A stretch of 64,000 nt of DNA, from the NCBI RefSeq assembly GCF_001556515.1, contig NZ_LSJA01000130.1, positions 1 through 64,000 on the forward strand, in the 5' to 3' direction. This DNA comes from Caulobacter sp. CCH9-E1 (GTDB lineage: Bacteria > Pseudomonadota > Alphaproteobacteria > Caulobacterales > Caulobacteraceae). Numbering within the stretch: the stretch's first letter is position 1; the number at the start of each line of letters is the position of its first letter. The notes below the pieces were generated by a model, which saw nothing but the letters and a program-made list of their open reading frames with translations, was not told the origin of the DNA and ran no database searches. Shown here piece after piece: positions 18,438 through 27,258 of this stretch. The translations under genes and the position numbers were made by a program.

Positions 18438-18545
18438 AGCCTCGCGCGTCAAAACGGAATCGTTTTGACGCGATAACGAGGCTCTAAATCAAACACTTAG
18501 GCGTGACTCTTGCCGAAACCGGTCCCCACTTTCGGCGTCACGCTC
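18435..18545. repeat. Tandem double-hairpin intergenic repeat / bidirectional terminator
   Basis: Two adjacent palindromes. The first (18435-18486) has a 10-base outer stem TAGAGCCTCG/CGAGGCTCTA and a 12-base inner stem CGCGTCAAAACG/CGTTTTGACGCG around a GAAT loop. The second (18501-18543) pairs GCGTGAC with GTCACGC and contains the GCCGAAA/TTTCGGC arms. The element separates convergent genes and contributes the stop codon of the left one. Similar double palindromes are common intergenic repeats in alphaproteobacterial genomes; compare 38985-39078. Confidence 0.8.
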
Positions 18546-20197
18546 TAGTCCAGCGGCCGCCCCCTGGTCTCGGGCAGGAAGAACAGCGTGGTCAGCACGC
18601 TGAGCAGGGTGAAGGCCACGGGGTACCAGAGACCCGCATAGATATCGCCGACCGCGGTGACGATGGCGAAGGCGAAGAAGGGCACGAAGCCGCCCACCCA
18701 GCCGGTGCCGATGTGATAGGGCAGCGACAGGGCGGTGTAGCGCACCCGGGTCGGGAACAGCTCCACCAAGCACGCGGCCAGCGGGCCGAACAGCGCCGTG
18801 GCCCCGATGACGAACACCAGAAGGACCGCCAGCATCATCGGCCGGTTCATCCGCGCCGGATCGGCCTTGGTCGGATAGCCGGCCTGGGCCAGGGCGGCCT
18901 TGATCTTCGCCTCGACCGCCGTCTTCACGGCCTTGGCCTGCGCCTTCGGCAGACCCTTGGCGCTTTGCGACGCCACCTCGACGCCGCCGACCTTCATGAT
19001 CGCCACGGTTCCGGCCGGAGCCTTCTGGTTGACGTAGGAGACGCCGGCGTTGGCCAGGGCGCCCTTGACGATGTCGCAGGCGGTCACGAAGGCCGCCTTG
19101 CCCACGGGGTCGAACTGCAACGAGCAGTCCTGCGGCTCGGCGACCACGACGACGGGGGCGCGGGCGCTGGCCTCGGCCAGGGCGGGATTGGCCGCCTTCT
19201 CCAGCAGGTGGAACCCCGGGAAGTAGAACAGCAGCGCCAGGGTCATGCCGCCCAGCATCACGGGCTTGCGGCCGATACGGTCCGACAGCCAGCCGAACAC
19301 GACATAGAAGATGGCGCTGATCGCCGTGGCCGTCATCATCAGGCCGTTGATGTCGACCGGATCGACCTTCAGGAACTTCTCCATGAAAGTCTGGACGTAG
19401 AAGAAGCTGGTGTACCAGACCGCCCCCTGCGCCGACATCATGGCGAAGAAGGCCAGCAGGACGAGCTTGAGGTTCTTCCACTGGCCGAACGCCTCGGCGT
19501 ACGGCGCCTTGGAGTGTTCGCCCTCGGCCTTCATGGCCTCGAAGGTCGGGCTTTCGGTCAGCTTCATTCGCATCCAGACCGAGATGCCCAGCAGGCCGAT
19601 CGAGACGGCGAAGGGAATCCGCCAGCCCCAGGCGTCGAAGGCTTCGGGTCCGACGTGAGCGCCGAGAATCCAGCGGGTGGCCAGGATGACCAGCAGGGCG
19701 CCGAACAGGCCGAAGGCGGCGGAGGTCTGCACCCACGAGGTCGACCAGCCGCGCTGATCCGGCGGCGAATGCTCGGCGACGTAGATGGCCGCGCCGCCAT
19801 ATTCGCCGCCCAGGGCGAAGCCTTGCACGCAACGCATGATGATCAGCAGGATCGGCGAGATGATCCCCGCCTGCTGATAGGTCGGGAGGAAGGCGATGGC
19901 GAAGGTCGCGCCGCCCATCAGCAGCACGGTGGCCAGGAACGCGCCCTTGCGGCCGGCCTGGTCGCCAATCTTGCCGAACACCAGGGCGCCCAAAGGCCGG
20001 AACGCGAAGCCGACGCCGAACAGGGCCAGGGCGGCGATATAGCCCGCGGTCTCGGTAAGACCGGCGAAGAACGTCTTGGAGATGACCTGGGCCAGGCTGC
20101 CGAAGATGAAGAAGTCGTACCACTCGAACGCCGTGCCGGCCGAAGACGCCGCCACCACGGTGCGCATCGAGGCGCGTTCCTGACCCTGGTCAGCCAT
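18545..20197 (-). CDS. MFS transporter, metabolite:H+ symporter (MHS) family
   Basis: A 550-residue inner-membrane symporter. The MHS signature is clear: SSAGTAFEWYDFFIFG in TM1, LGALVFGKIGDQAGRKGAF in loop 2-3 and QGFALGGEYGGAAIYVAEHSP. The family moves organic acids, shikimate, proline/betaine and similar with protons; the substrate here cannot be named. Unusually, residues about 333-452 between predicted TM8 and TM9 form a roughly 120-residue soluble insertion with two Cys and an amphipathic helix (AKAVKTAVEAKIKAALAQAG). C-terminus LPETRGRPLD is typical. It lies 65 bases after the hybrid kinase on the same strand. Confidence 0.92.
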   Translation of the reverse strand: MADQGQERASMRTVVAASSAGTAFEWYDFFIFGSLAQVISKTFFAGLTETAGYIAALALFGVGFAFRPLGALVFGKIGDQAGRKGAFLATVLLMGGATFAIAFLPTYQQAGIISPILLIIMRCVQGFALGGEYGGAAIYVAEHSPPDQRGWSTSWVQTSAAFGLFGALLVILATRWILGAHVGPEAFDAWGWRIPFAVSIGLLGISVWMRMKLTESPTFEAMKAEGEHSKAPYAEAFGQWKNLKLVLLAFFAMMSAQGAVWYTSFFYVQTFMEKFLKVDPVDINGLMMTATAISAIFYVVFGWLSDRIGRKPVMLGGMTLALLFYFPGFHLLEKAANPALAEASARAPVVVVAEPQDCSLQFDPVGKAAFVTACDIVKGALANAGVSYVNQKAPAGTVAIMKVGGVEVASQSAKGLPKAQAKAVKTAVEAKIKAALAQAGYPTKADPARMNRPMMLAVLLVFVIGATALFGPLAACLVELFPTRVRYTALSLPYHIGTGWVGGFVPFFAFAIVTAVGDIYAGLWYPVAFTLLSVLTTLFFLPETRGRPLD

Positions 20198-20262
20198 ATG
20201 TTCCCCCGATTTTCTCCTGCTTTAGCGTGCTTCAGGCCGCGGGGGAAAGAGGCCGAACGCTG

Positions 20263-22995
20263 TTAGGCCAGCGCGCCTTGGCCGGCGCTCGCGCCAGGCG
20301 GTTCACGATTCGACAGGCGGAGAATCTCGGTCACGAGGGCGGCCGGCGAAATCGGCTTGGCGGCGACCCCGTCCATGCCGGCGGCCTGGTAGGCGGCGCG
20401 CTGGTGGGCCATGACATTGGCGGTCAAGGCGATGATCGGGGCGCGCCCGGCCTCGCTTGGCAAGGCGCGGATTCGGCGCGCCGCCTCCAGGCCGTCCATG
20501 CCGGGCATCTGCACGTCCATCAGGATCAGGTCGAAAGCGCCGTCACGCGCCGCGGCGACGCCGGAGGCGCCGTCATCGGCCACCGAGACCGCCGCGCCCA
20601 GCTGCTCGAGGATGCGCCGGGCCACCAGCTGGTTCGTCGCATTGTCCTCGACCACCAGCACGCGCAGCCCCGCCAGCAGGTCCTCGGTCTCGCCCCCCGT
20701 CCCGATGGGGGCGACCGCCGGCGGCGCGGCGATGGTCAGGCTGAACGTCGAGCCGACGCCCGGCTTCGAAACCAGGGTGATGTCGCCGCCCAGCATGCGC
20801 GCCAGGTTGCGGCTGATCGCCAGACCGAGGCCCGACCCGCCAAAGCGACGGGTGGTGCTGGCGTCGGCTTGCTGGAAACGGTCGAACAGCCGCGCCTGGG
20901 CCGCCAGCGGCACGCCAATGCCGGTGTCAATCACATCGAACACCAACCGCTGGTCGGTCGGCGCGCCCAGCCGCCGCACCCGCACGGTGACGGAGCCCTT
21001 CACGGTGAACTTCACCGCATTGCCGATCAGGTTGAACAGAGCCTGACGCACCCGGGTCGCGTCCGTCTCGATCCAGCCCAGGTTCTGGACGATGTCGAGC
21101 TCCAGCCGCAGCCCTTTTTCGGACGCCGGTCCGGCCAGCAGACGCACGACGCCGCGCGCCAGCTCGGCGGGATCGACCGCCTCGCGGTTCAGCTCAAGCC
21201 TCCCCGCCTCGATACGGGAGATGTCGATCACGTCGTCGAGCAGCGTCGACAGCATCTGGCCCGCGGCCAGGGCCTCGCCGAGCAGCTCGGCGTTTTCGCC
21301 ATTGGGCAATTCGCGCCTGAGGACGTGCAGGACGCCGAGCACGCCGTTCATCGGGGTGCGGATCTCATGGCTCATATTGGCCAGGAACTGCGCCTTGGCC
21401 TCGCTGGCCGCCTGGGCCGCGCGCTCGGCGGCCATCAGGGCCAGTTCCGCCCGCTTGTGCTCGTCGATGTCCAGCACCAGGCCGAACGCCTTGCGCGGAC
21501 GACCGCTGGGATCGCGCCGCACTTCGTGGAAGACGCGGATCCAGCGGGTCTCGCCCTCCGACGGCGACAGGCGCACGTCGTATTCGTGGGCGCCGCGGTC
21601 GCCCGACCTCTTCCACTGCGCGGCGGCCGCGTAGAGCCTGGCGCGATCTTCGGGGTGGAGCATCGGCCAGATGGCGTCGCGCACGTCCTCGTAGCCCACC
21701 CGACGGCCCATCATGCGATGGAACTCGGGCGAGCCCCAGAAGGTCTTGCGCTCGTGGTCGATCTCGTAGACGCCGGCCCGCGCCGCGCCCAGGGCGACCT
21801 TCAGCCGCCGCGCATTGATGCGAGCCTCCCGCCGCGCCGCCGCCAGGGCCGTCACGTCGTCCATGTAGGTGATGACGCCGACGATCTCGCCGTTCACGTC
21901 GCGCCAGGGCCGCGCCTCCCAGCGCAGGCAGTGCTCGCCGCCCTCGGCGTCGAGCAGACGGTCCTCGCGGCGGGTCACGGTTTCGCCGGACAAGGCCCGG
22001 GCCACGCCGGCGACGAACCGGCGGCGGCCGCCGTGGGTCAGTTCGTCCAGCGACCTGCCGATCACGTCCTCCTCGGAGGCCTTGAAAATCTCGAGGAGCT
22101 TGGGGCTGACGAGGCGAAGACGCATGTCGACGTCGTAGACGCCCACCGCGAACGGCGCGTCCTCGATCAACCGGCGCGCGCGGCGTTCGCTCCAGATCGC
22201 CTTGTCGCGGCTGCGCGCCACGTCGGTGATGTTCTGCGAGATGCCCTTGAGCGCGTAGATGCCGCCCGGGCGCGGCTCGGTGCGGTAGGTGCTGCGGAAG
22301 GTCAGCCAGCGACCATGGTCGCCCCGCAGCCGGTACTCCATCGTTCCGCCCTCGCCCGTGGCGACGGCCCGTTTGAAGGCGTCGCTCACCTTGGCGCGCT
22401 GCTCGGGGGCGACACGTTCGAAGAACAGCGCGGTCGTGGCGATGTCGGCGGGCGTGAGGCCCAGCTGCGCCAGAGCGTCCGGGGTCCAGTCGACCTGGCC
22501 CGTTTCGGGCTCATAGGTCCAGACGCCGATCCCGGCGGCCTCGGCCAGCATCTCGCGCGTTCGCCGCGCGGTCTCCAGCTCGGTCCGGGCCTCCACGTCG
22601 CTGGAGACGTCGTGCATCAGCCCGATCATCTCGCCGTTGGGTCCAAGGCGGGAGCGGCCCTGCAGCCACACCGCGCGACCATCCTTGCAGAGGAAGCGGA
22701 CCTCGTTGATCGCCCAGCCCACGTCGCGCAGCCGGCGCGAGGAGCCGATCAGGTCGGCGTGGCTGTCAGGATGCACGAACTGGATGGTGGGACGTCCCAC
22801 CAGCTCGTCGGCGGACCAGCCGGTGAGCGTGGTCCAGGCGCCGTTCACGCGGACGAAGCGGCCTTCCGGCGAGACGATGGCGAAGAGGTCGCTGGCGTTG
22901 TCGAAGAACCAGCGCGCCGCCTCGCCCTCGTCAAACGACGAGGACGCTTGAGCCGTCGCACCGACACCCATTCCCTTGTTCGCCGGCTCCGGCAT
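20263..22995 (-). CDS. Hybrid sensor histidine kinase with four PAS domains
   Basis: A 910-residue soluble hybrid kinase without transmembrane segments. Four PAS/PAC modules fill about residues 28-520 (the first starts WFFDNASDLFAIVSPEG; PAC motifs are YALKGISQNITD and VGVITYMDDVT). HisKA follows with the phospho-accepting His543 in ANMSHEIRTPMNG, then HATPase_c with NLIGNAVKF, DTGIGV and GGSGLGLAI, and a C-terminal receiver with the phosphorylatable Asp827 in LILMDVQMPGMDG and a conserved Lys in AKPIS. ATG at 22995 is preceded by a GGGGAG ribosome site; an upstream in-frame start at 23070 is less likely. No cognate regulator gene is adjacent. Confidence 0.93.
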   Translation of the reverse strand: MPEPANKGMGVGATAQASSSFDEGEAARWFFDNASDLFAIVSPEGRFVRVNGAWTTLTGWSADELVGRPTIQFVHPDSHADLIGSSRRLRDVGWAINEVRFLCKDGRAVWLQGRSRLGPNGEMIGLMHDVSSDVEARTELETARRTREMLAEAAGIGVWTYEPETGQVDWTPDALAQLGLTPADIATTALFFERVAPEQRAKVSDAFKRAVATGEGGTMEYRLRGDHGRWLTFRSTYRTEPRPGGIYALKGISQNITDVARSRDKAIWSERRARRLIEDAPFAVGVYDVDMRLRLVSPKLLEIFKASEEDVIGRSLDELTHGGRRRFVAGVARALSGETVTRREDRLLDAEGGEHCLRWEARPWRDVNGEIVGVITYMDDVTALAAARREARINARRLKVALGAARAGVYEIDHERKTFWGSPEFHRMMGRRVGYEDVRDAIWPMLHPEDRARLYAAAAQWKRSGDRGAHEYDVRLSPSEGETRWIRVFHEVRRDPSGRPRKAFGLVLDIDEHKRAELALMAAERAAQAASEAKAQFLANMSHEIRTPMNGVLGVLHVLRRELPNGENAELLGEALAAGQMLSTLLDDVIDISRIEAGRLELNREAVDPAELARGVVRLLAGPASEKGLRLELDIVQNLGWIETDATRVRQALFNLIGNAVKFTVKGSVTVRVRRLGAPTDQRLVFDVIDTGIGVPLAAQARLFDRFQQADASTTRRFGGSGLGLAISRNLARMLGGDITLVSKPGVGSTFSLTIAAPPAVAPIGTGGETEDLLAGLRVLVVEDNATNQLVARRILEQLGAAVSVADDGASGVAAARDGAFDLILMDVQMPGMDGLEAARRIRALPSEAGRAPIIALTANVMAHQRAAYQAAGMDGVAAKPISPAALVTEILRLSNREPPGASAGQGALA

Positions 22996-23085
22996 CCAAT
23001 CTCCCCAAGGTTTGGCGGATCGTGCGGCGCAACCGTAAACTTTAGGTTCGCGATACCGGCGTTCTCGCAACCCCGTCCGGTAAAA

Positions 23086-23778
23086 TCAGACCTCGGCCCA
23101 TTGCCGCAGCAGGTTGTGATAGACGCCCGTCAGCGAGAGGATCCCCTCCTCGTCCTGACCGGTCTTCCGCGACAGACGCTGGATGGCGACGTCCATGTCC
23201 AGCAGCAGGCTGCGTTTGACGTCGTCGCGCACCAGGCTCTGGATCCAGAAGAAGCTGGCGACCCGCGCGCCGCGCGTGACCGGCGTGACGTGGTGCAGGC
23301 TGGTGCTGGGATAGAGGATCGCGTCCCCCGCCCCCAGCTTGACGACATGGTCGCCATAGAGGTCGTTCACGACCAGCTCGCCGCCGTCATAGTCCTCCGG
23401 CTCGGCCAGGAAGAGCGTGCACGACAGATCGGTCCGCAGCTTCAGGCCGGTCACCGGATCGCGGCGGATCGAGTTGTCGACATGGTCCCTGAAGCCCATG
23501 CCCTCGCCATAGCGGTTGAACATCGGCGACAGGATGGTGTGCGGCAGGGCGGCCGACACGAACAGCGGGTTGGTTTCCAGCGCCTGGACGATGATCGCCC
23601 CGACGTGCTTGGCCTCGGCGCTCTCCTGCGGCAGCTGCTCGTTGTTCTTGGCCATGGCGGCCTGGAAACCGGAGGTCACATTGCCATCGACCCAGGGACC
23701 GGCGTCGAGGATCGCGCGGCACTCGGCGACCTGGGCCTTGGTCAGCACTTCGGGAATCTGCAGCATCATGAGCGACAT
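23086..23778 (-). CDS. piuC: PiuC-like Fe(II)/2-oxoglutarate dioxygenase
   Basis: A 230-residue PKHD-type hydroxylase of the PiuC/YbiX family. The double-stranded beta-helix iron ligands are visible in [11 protein letters not shown] (His-x-Asp) and [13 protein letters not shown] (distal His), with a following Arg for 2-oxoglutarate. These genes are typically iron-regulated and sit beside TonB siderophore receptors, as here. The exact substrate is unknown. The N-terminus [12 protein letters not shown] has several possible Met starts. A terminator separates it from the receptor gene upstream, so it probably has its own promoter in 23779-23850. Confidence 0.9.
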   Translation of the reverse strand: MSLMMLQIPEVLTKAQVAECRAILDAGPWVDGNVTSGFQAAMAKNNEQLPQESAEAKHVGAIIVQALETNPLFVSAALPHTILSPMFNRYGEGMGFRDHVDNSIRRDPVTGLKLRTDLSCTLFLAEPEDYDGGELVVNDLYGDHVVKLGAGDAILYPSTSLHHVTPVTRGARVASFFWIQSLVRDDVKRSLLLDMDVAIQRLSRKTGQDEEGILSLTGVYHNLLRQWAEV

Positions 23779-23849
23779 CCTATTTGCGAACCATTCCTAG
23801 CTGGATCGGCCGACCTTTCCCTTGATCCGCATCAGATCATCGCCCGGAT

Positions 23850-23893
23850 CAAAAGGAAAAACGCCCCGGCCGACGAAAGCCGGACGGGGCGTT
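23850..23893 (-). terminator. Rho-independent terminator after the TonB receptor
   Basis: On the minus strand, just past the receptor stop, AACGCCCC (23860-23867) pairs with GGGGCGTT (23886-23893), with additional GGCC/GCCGG pairing around a GAAA loop, and the RNA then reads into a U-rich run (GTTTTTCCTTTT). This is a textbook intrinsic terminator for the receptor gene, and it lies upstream of piuC. Confidence 0.85.
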
Positions 23894-23919
23894 GGGGTGA
23901 AGCACCTACAAGGGGAGGA

Positions 23920-26226
23920 TCAGTACTTCACGTTGAGGGTCAGGATGGCCTGACGACCCGGCGCCGGATCGGCGTGGTGCACGCCATTGGTCCGCAGGAT
24001 ATAGCGCTCGTCCGTCAGGTTCTGGACGTTGAGCTGCAGGTTGGCCTTGTCGCTCAGCTTCCACGAGGCGAACGCGTCGTAGCGGGTGTACGACGGCGCG
24101 AAGACCTTGTTGGTCCCGCCGCCGGCGCCGCCCTGATTGCCGCCGAACATCTTCGACACGTAGTAGAGGCCACCGCCCAGCGATAGCTGCGGCAGGACGC
24201 GGTAGGTCGTGAACAGGCTGACCGTGTTCTTGGGCGTGTTGGCCAGCGGATCGCCGATGTTGACGCTGGTGTAGGGGCCCTTCACCAGTTCGCTGTCCAT
24301 GTAGGTATAGCCGCCGAACACTTGCCAGGCGCGGGTCACATAGCCCGAGACGCCGAGCTCGACGCCCTGCACGCGCACTTCGCCGGCCTGGGCGACCTCG
24401 GTCGCGCTGAGCGCGATCTGGGCGTTCTTGCGCTCGGTGCGGAACACCGCGCCCGACAGCGCCAGCTTGTCATTGAAGACGTTCCACTTGGCGCCGGCCT
24501 CGATGCTGGTGGTGTCCTCGGGGTCCAGCACGACCTGGGCCGGGGTGGCGGCGGTGTTCTGGTCGCCGCCGGCGATGTTCGGCGGCGTCGAGGAGGTGGC
24601 GTACGAGACGTACAGGCTGCTCGACGGCGTCGGCTTGTAGTTCAGGCCGATCTGATAGTTGACGAAATCCCAGCCGCCCTTGGGCAGGTTCGTATAGGTC
24701 ACGCCCGTCACGACGCCGTTGGCGCTGGTGGCCGCGGCGTTGACGCCCTGGGTCGAATAGTCGTCGTAGCGGACGCCGATGTTGAGCAGCAGCTTGTCGG
24801 TCAGGTCGATCGTGTCGAAGGCGTAGATCGAGCCGTTGCGGGTCTTGGAGGTCGAAAGCGGGCCGCGGTTGATCACGCCGGTCCAGGCGTCGCCCGGATT
24901 GGGCGCGTAGAGTCGCGTGCAGTCGCCCATTCCCGCGCCGGTGAAGCCGGCCGGGCAGGCCGAGCCCGCCGTGGTGAAGATCACGTAGGAGGCGTTGTCG
25001 TTGACTTCGCGCGACAGCTCGACGCCGATGTTGAAGCGGTTCTTCAGGCCGGCCAGCAGGAACTTGCCGGTCAGGTCGGTCACGAAGGCGGTGGTCGTGG
25101 TCTCGTTCCAGCGCGACTTGGTCCCGCGCTTCATCCACCACTCGCCGGCCACGAACTGGGCCGCGCCGCCGTCGCCCGGATTGGTGACCAGATAGTCGTT
25201 CCGCGTCTTGCCGTAGCGGACCACCTGACGGATCGCGAGGTCATCGTTGATCTCATGACGGACCGCGACCGTGGCGATATCGGCCTTGGTCTTCATCCAG
25301 TCGCGCTCCAGGCCGTAGTAGGCGTCGCGCGAGACGTCCAGGATGCCGCTGGCCGGGCGCGCGCGGCTGTCCGTGCCGGCGACGCCCCAGGTGCGCTTGG
25401 AGGCCAGCGGGATGCCGTAGTCCGGATCCTGGTCGGTATCGAGGTGATAGTAGCTCAGCGTCGCCTGGGTGTCGGTGTCGATGCCGAAGGCCAGCGAGGG
25501 GGCGACGCCCCAGCGCTTGAACGAGACGCTGTCGCGGCCAGAAACGTCGCCGCCGGTCGCCATCAGGTTCAAGCGGAAGGCCGCGTTCTTGGCGAAGGCG
25601 TAGTTGCCGTCGGCGGTGACGCGATAATACTGGTCCGTGCCGGCGGCGGCCGAGCCGCCCACGAAGCTGTCGGCCTTGGGGGTCTTGGACGACAGGTTGA
25701 TGCTGCCGCCGCCCGAACCGCGGCCGCTATAGACCGAGTCCGGCCCCTTGATCACTTCGACCTGTTCGAGGTTGAACACTTCGCGCGTCTGACCGCCCGT
25801 GTCGCGCACGCCGTCCACGAAGACATTGTTGCCCGAGCTCTGGCCGCGGATGAACGGACGATCGGCCAGCGGCTGGCCGCCCTCGCCCGCGCCGAAGGTG
25901 ATGCCGGGCGAGGTGCGCAGGATATCCTGCAGCGAGGTCGCGGCGGTCTGCTCGATGATCGTGGAGGGAATGACCGTCACCGACCGCGGCGTGTCCAGCA
26001 GCGGCGCGGTGAACTTGCTCGACGACGGATCGGCCACGCGCTTGGCGTCGATCTTCACCGACGAAACCTCGGTGCTGTCGGCGGGCGCGGTGGCGATCGG
26101 GGCGGCGTCGCGCTCGGCGGCGCTAGCGGCCTGGGTCAGGCTCAGGCCCGCGAGGCCGGCGACGGCGGCGGCGCCCAGGGCGCGACGAGGCCGGCTCGCA
26201 ATGCCGGCGAAGGTCGGTTTACGCAT
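23920..26226 (-). CDS. TonB-dependent siderophore receptor (Fiu-like)
   Basis: A 768-residue outer-membrane receptor. The N-terminus has a signal peptide (about 1-37, ending LTQAASA), a plug domain (about 80-195: TPRSVTVIPSTIIEQTAATS, NNVFVDGVRDTGG, VEVIKGPDSVYSGRGSGGG) and a 22-strand barrel ending in the aromatic terminus ILTLNVKY. The plug wording and the PiuC neighbour place it with catecholate receptors such as Fiu/CirA-type proteins. A Fur-box-like sequence lies about 90 bases upstream of its start, so iron repression is likely. Confidence 0.92.
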   Translation of the reverse strand: MRKPTFAGIASRPRRALGAAAVAGLAGLSLTQAASAAERDAAPIATAPADSTEVSSVKIDAKRVADPSSSKFTAPLLDTPRSVTVIPSTIIEQTAATSLQDILRTSPGITFGAGEGGQPLADRPFIRGQSSGNNVFVDGVRDTGGQTREVFNLEQVEVIKGPDSVYSGRGSGGGSINLSSKTPKADSFVGGSAAAGTDQYYRVTADGNYAFAKNAAFRLNLMATGGDVSGRDSVSFKRWGVAPSLAFGIDTDTQATLSYYHLDTDQDPDYGIPLASKRTWGVAGTDSRARPASGILDVSRDAYYGLERDWMKTKADIATVAVRHEINDDLAIRQVVRYGKTRNDYLVTNPGDGGAAQFVAGEWWMKRGTKSRWNETTTTAFVTDLTGKFLLAGLKNRFNIGVELSREVNDNASYVIFTTAGSACPAGFTGAGMGDCTRLYAPNPGDAWTGVINRGPLSTSKTRNGSIYAFDTIDLTDKLLLNIGVRYDDYSTQGVNAAATSANGVVTGVTYTNLPKGGWDFVNYQIGLNYKPTPSSSLYVSYATSSTPPNIAGGDQNTAATPAQVVLDPEDTTSIEAGAKWNVFNDKLALSGAVFRTERKNAQIALSATEVAQAGEVRVQGVELGVSGYVTRAWQVFGGYTYMDSELVKGPYTSVNIGDPLANTPKNTVSLFTTYRVLPQLSLGGGLYYVSKMFGGNQGGAGGGTNKVFAPSYTRYDAFASWKLSDKANLQLNVQNLTDERYILRTNGVHHADPAPGRQAILTLNVKY

Positions 26227-26302
26227 CTTGATCTTGTCCCCAGAGGGCGCTCACTCGCCCTTCCTGAAATTGCGAGGCGTTATTAGCGACCTTGAGACGC
26301 AG

Positions 26303-26323
26303 TCGCAATGATAATCGTTCGCA
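26303..26323. promoter_or_regulatory. Fur-box-like site between the TonB receptor and RNase T2
   Basis: The sequence around 26313 contains AATGATAATCGTT, a near-perfect inverted repeat (AATGAT-A-ATCGTT) that agrees with 12 of 19 positions of the classical Fur consensus. It lies about 87 bases upstream of the receptor start codon and about 105 bases upstream of the divergent RNase T2 gene, so it could control either or both. A fur gene is present in this window. Confidence 0.6.
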
Positions 26324-26417
26324 GCTGCGCGAGAGGCCCAAAAACCTTGGCTTCAGGGGTTTGCTTGACGGCGACGACGGCCCGCGCTTCCTATCGCCCC
26401 TCCATTTGGAGTTGCTT

Positions 26418-27119
26418 ATGAAATCCGTCGTCGTCGCCGCCGCATTCCTGGCCCTGGCAAGCGGCGCCCAGGCCTCCAACCTGAAGTCGTGCGCGGTCCC
26501 CGTGGCGGTGACGCCGGCCCCGTCGGAAGTTCCGCCGCCGAACGAGATCCACACGGACGTGCCGACCGCCGCCTATCTGCTGGCGCTGTTCTGGTCGCCG
26601 GAGTCGTGCCGCGCCAACATCCCGGAATCGGACAAGGCCATCCAGTGCCAGGCCAACAACTTCGGCTTCACGGTGCATGGCCTGTGGCCGAACGGGCCCG
26701 ACAAGGTCCATCCCCGCTACTGCCGCCCCAGCCCGCCGATGAGCCCGGCCACCGTGAAGGCCAATCTGTGCATGACGCCTTCGCCCTGGCTGCTGCAGCA
26801 CGAATGGCAGGCGCACGGGACCTGCAAGTGGGACACGCCCGAGGCCTATTTCAAGAAAGCCCGCAAGATCCGCGAGAAGCTGGACGTCCCGGACCTCGAT
26901 CCCGGCGCGGACGGCGTCATGACGGCGGGCGAGATCCGCAAGGCGTTCCTCGAGCGTAACCGCAAGCTCGCGCCGGAGGACCTCAATGTCCGGGTCAAGG
27001 ACGGGCGGCTGACCGAGGTCTGGGTCTGCATGGACCTGAAGTTCAAGTGGGCCGCCTGCCGAGGCGGCAACGGCGCGCCGGACATGGCGGTCGTCAAGGT
27101 GACGCCAAAACGGGGGTAG
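26418..27119 (+). CDS. Secreted ribonuclease T2 family protein
   Basis: A 233-residue periplasmic or secreted RNase T2. A signal peptide (about 1-20, MKSVVVAAAFLALASGAQAS) precedes the mature enzyme. Both catalytic boxes are intact: CAS I FTVHGLWPNG and CAS II HEWQAHGTC, which supply the active-site histidines and Glu. YLLALFWSPESC is the typical early strand, and several Cys could form disulfides. It is transcribed divergently from the TonB receptor. The 3' end runs into a palindromic repeat. Confidence 0.92.
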   Translation: MKSVVVAAAFLALASGAQASNLKSCAVPVAVTPAPSEVPPPNEIHTDVPTAAYLLALFWSPESCRANIPESDKAIQCQANNFGFTVHGLWPNGPDKVHPRYCRPSPPMSPATVKANLCMTPSPWLLQHEWQAHGTCKWDTPEAYFKKARKIREKLDVPDLDPGADGVMTAGEIRKAFLERNRKLAPEDLNVRVKDGRLTEVWVCMDLKFKWAACRGGNGAPDMAVVKVTPKRG

Positions 27120-27122
27120 AGT

Positions 27123-27243
27123 CCTTCTCCCCTTGTGGGAGAAGGTGTCGCTGGAAGCGACGGATGAGGGGTCGCGCCGACCATTCCCGAGCGCCCCTCA
27201 CCCGACCCGCTTCGCGGGCCACCCTCTCCCGCGTGGGGAGAGG
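27123..27243. repeat. Mosaic palindromic repeat, copy A1
   Basis: The element opens with an inverted repeat CCTTCTCCCC...GGGAGAAGG, continues through GGATGAGGGGTCGCGC and CCCCTCACCCGAC, and closes with CCCTCTCCC...GGGGAGAGG. The ends and middle match copies at 32900-33029 (same orientation) and 55929-56087 (inverted). It lies between the convergent RNase T2 and hydrolase genes and may act as a transcription stop for both. Confidence 0.85.
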
Positions 27244-27258
27244 GAAGGTTCGCCAGCC

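Noticed and set aside
23779..23850. Second Fur box upstream of piuC
   Set aside because: Only a half-site-like TTCGCA stretch is seen (minus strand), without symmetric partner; insufficient evidence.
20227..24186. Very long plus-strand open frame opposite the kinase and PiuC genes
   Set aside because: It is a high-GC antisense shadow: composition is Arg/Gly/Ala-rich with no domain, and both real genes are on the other strand with clear catalytic motifs.
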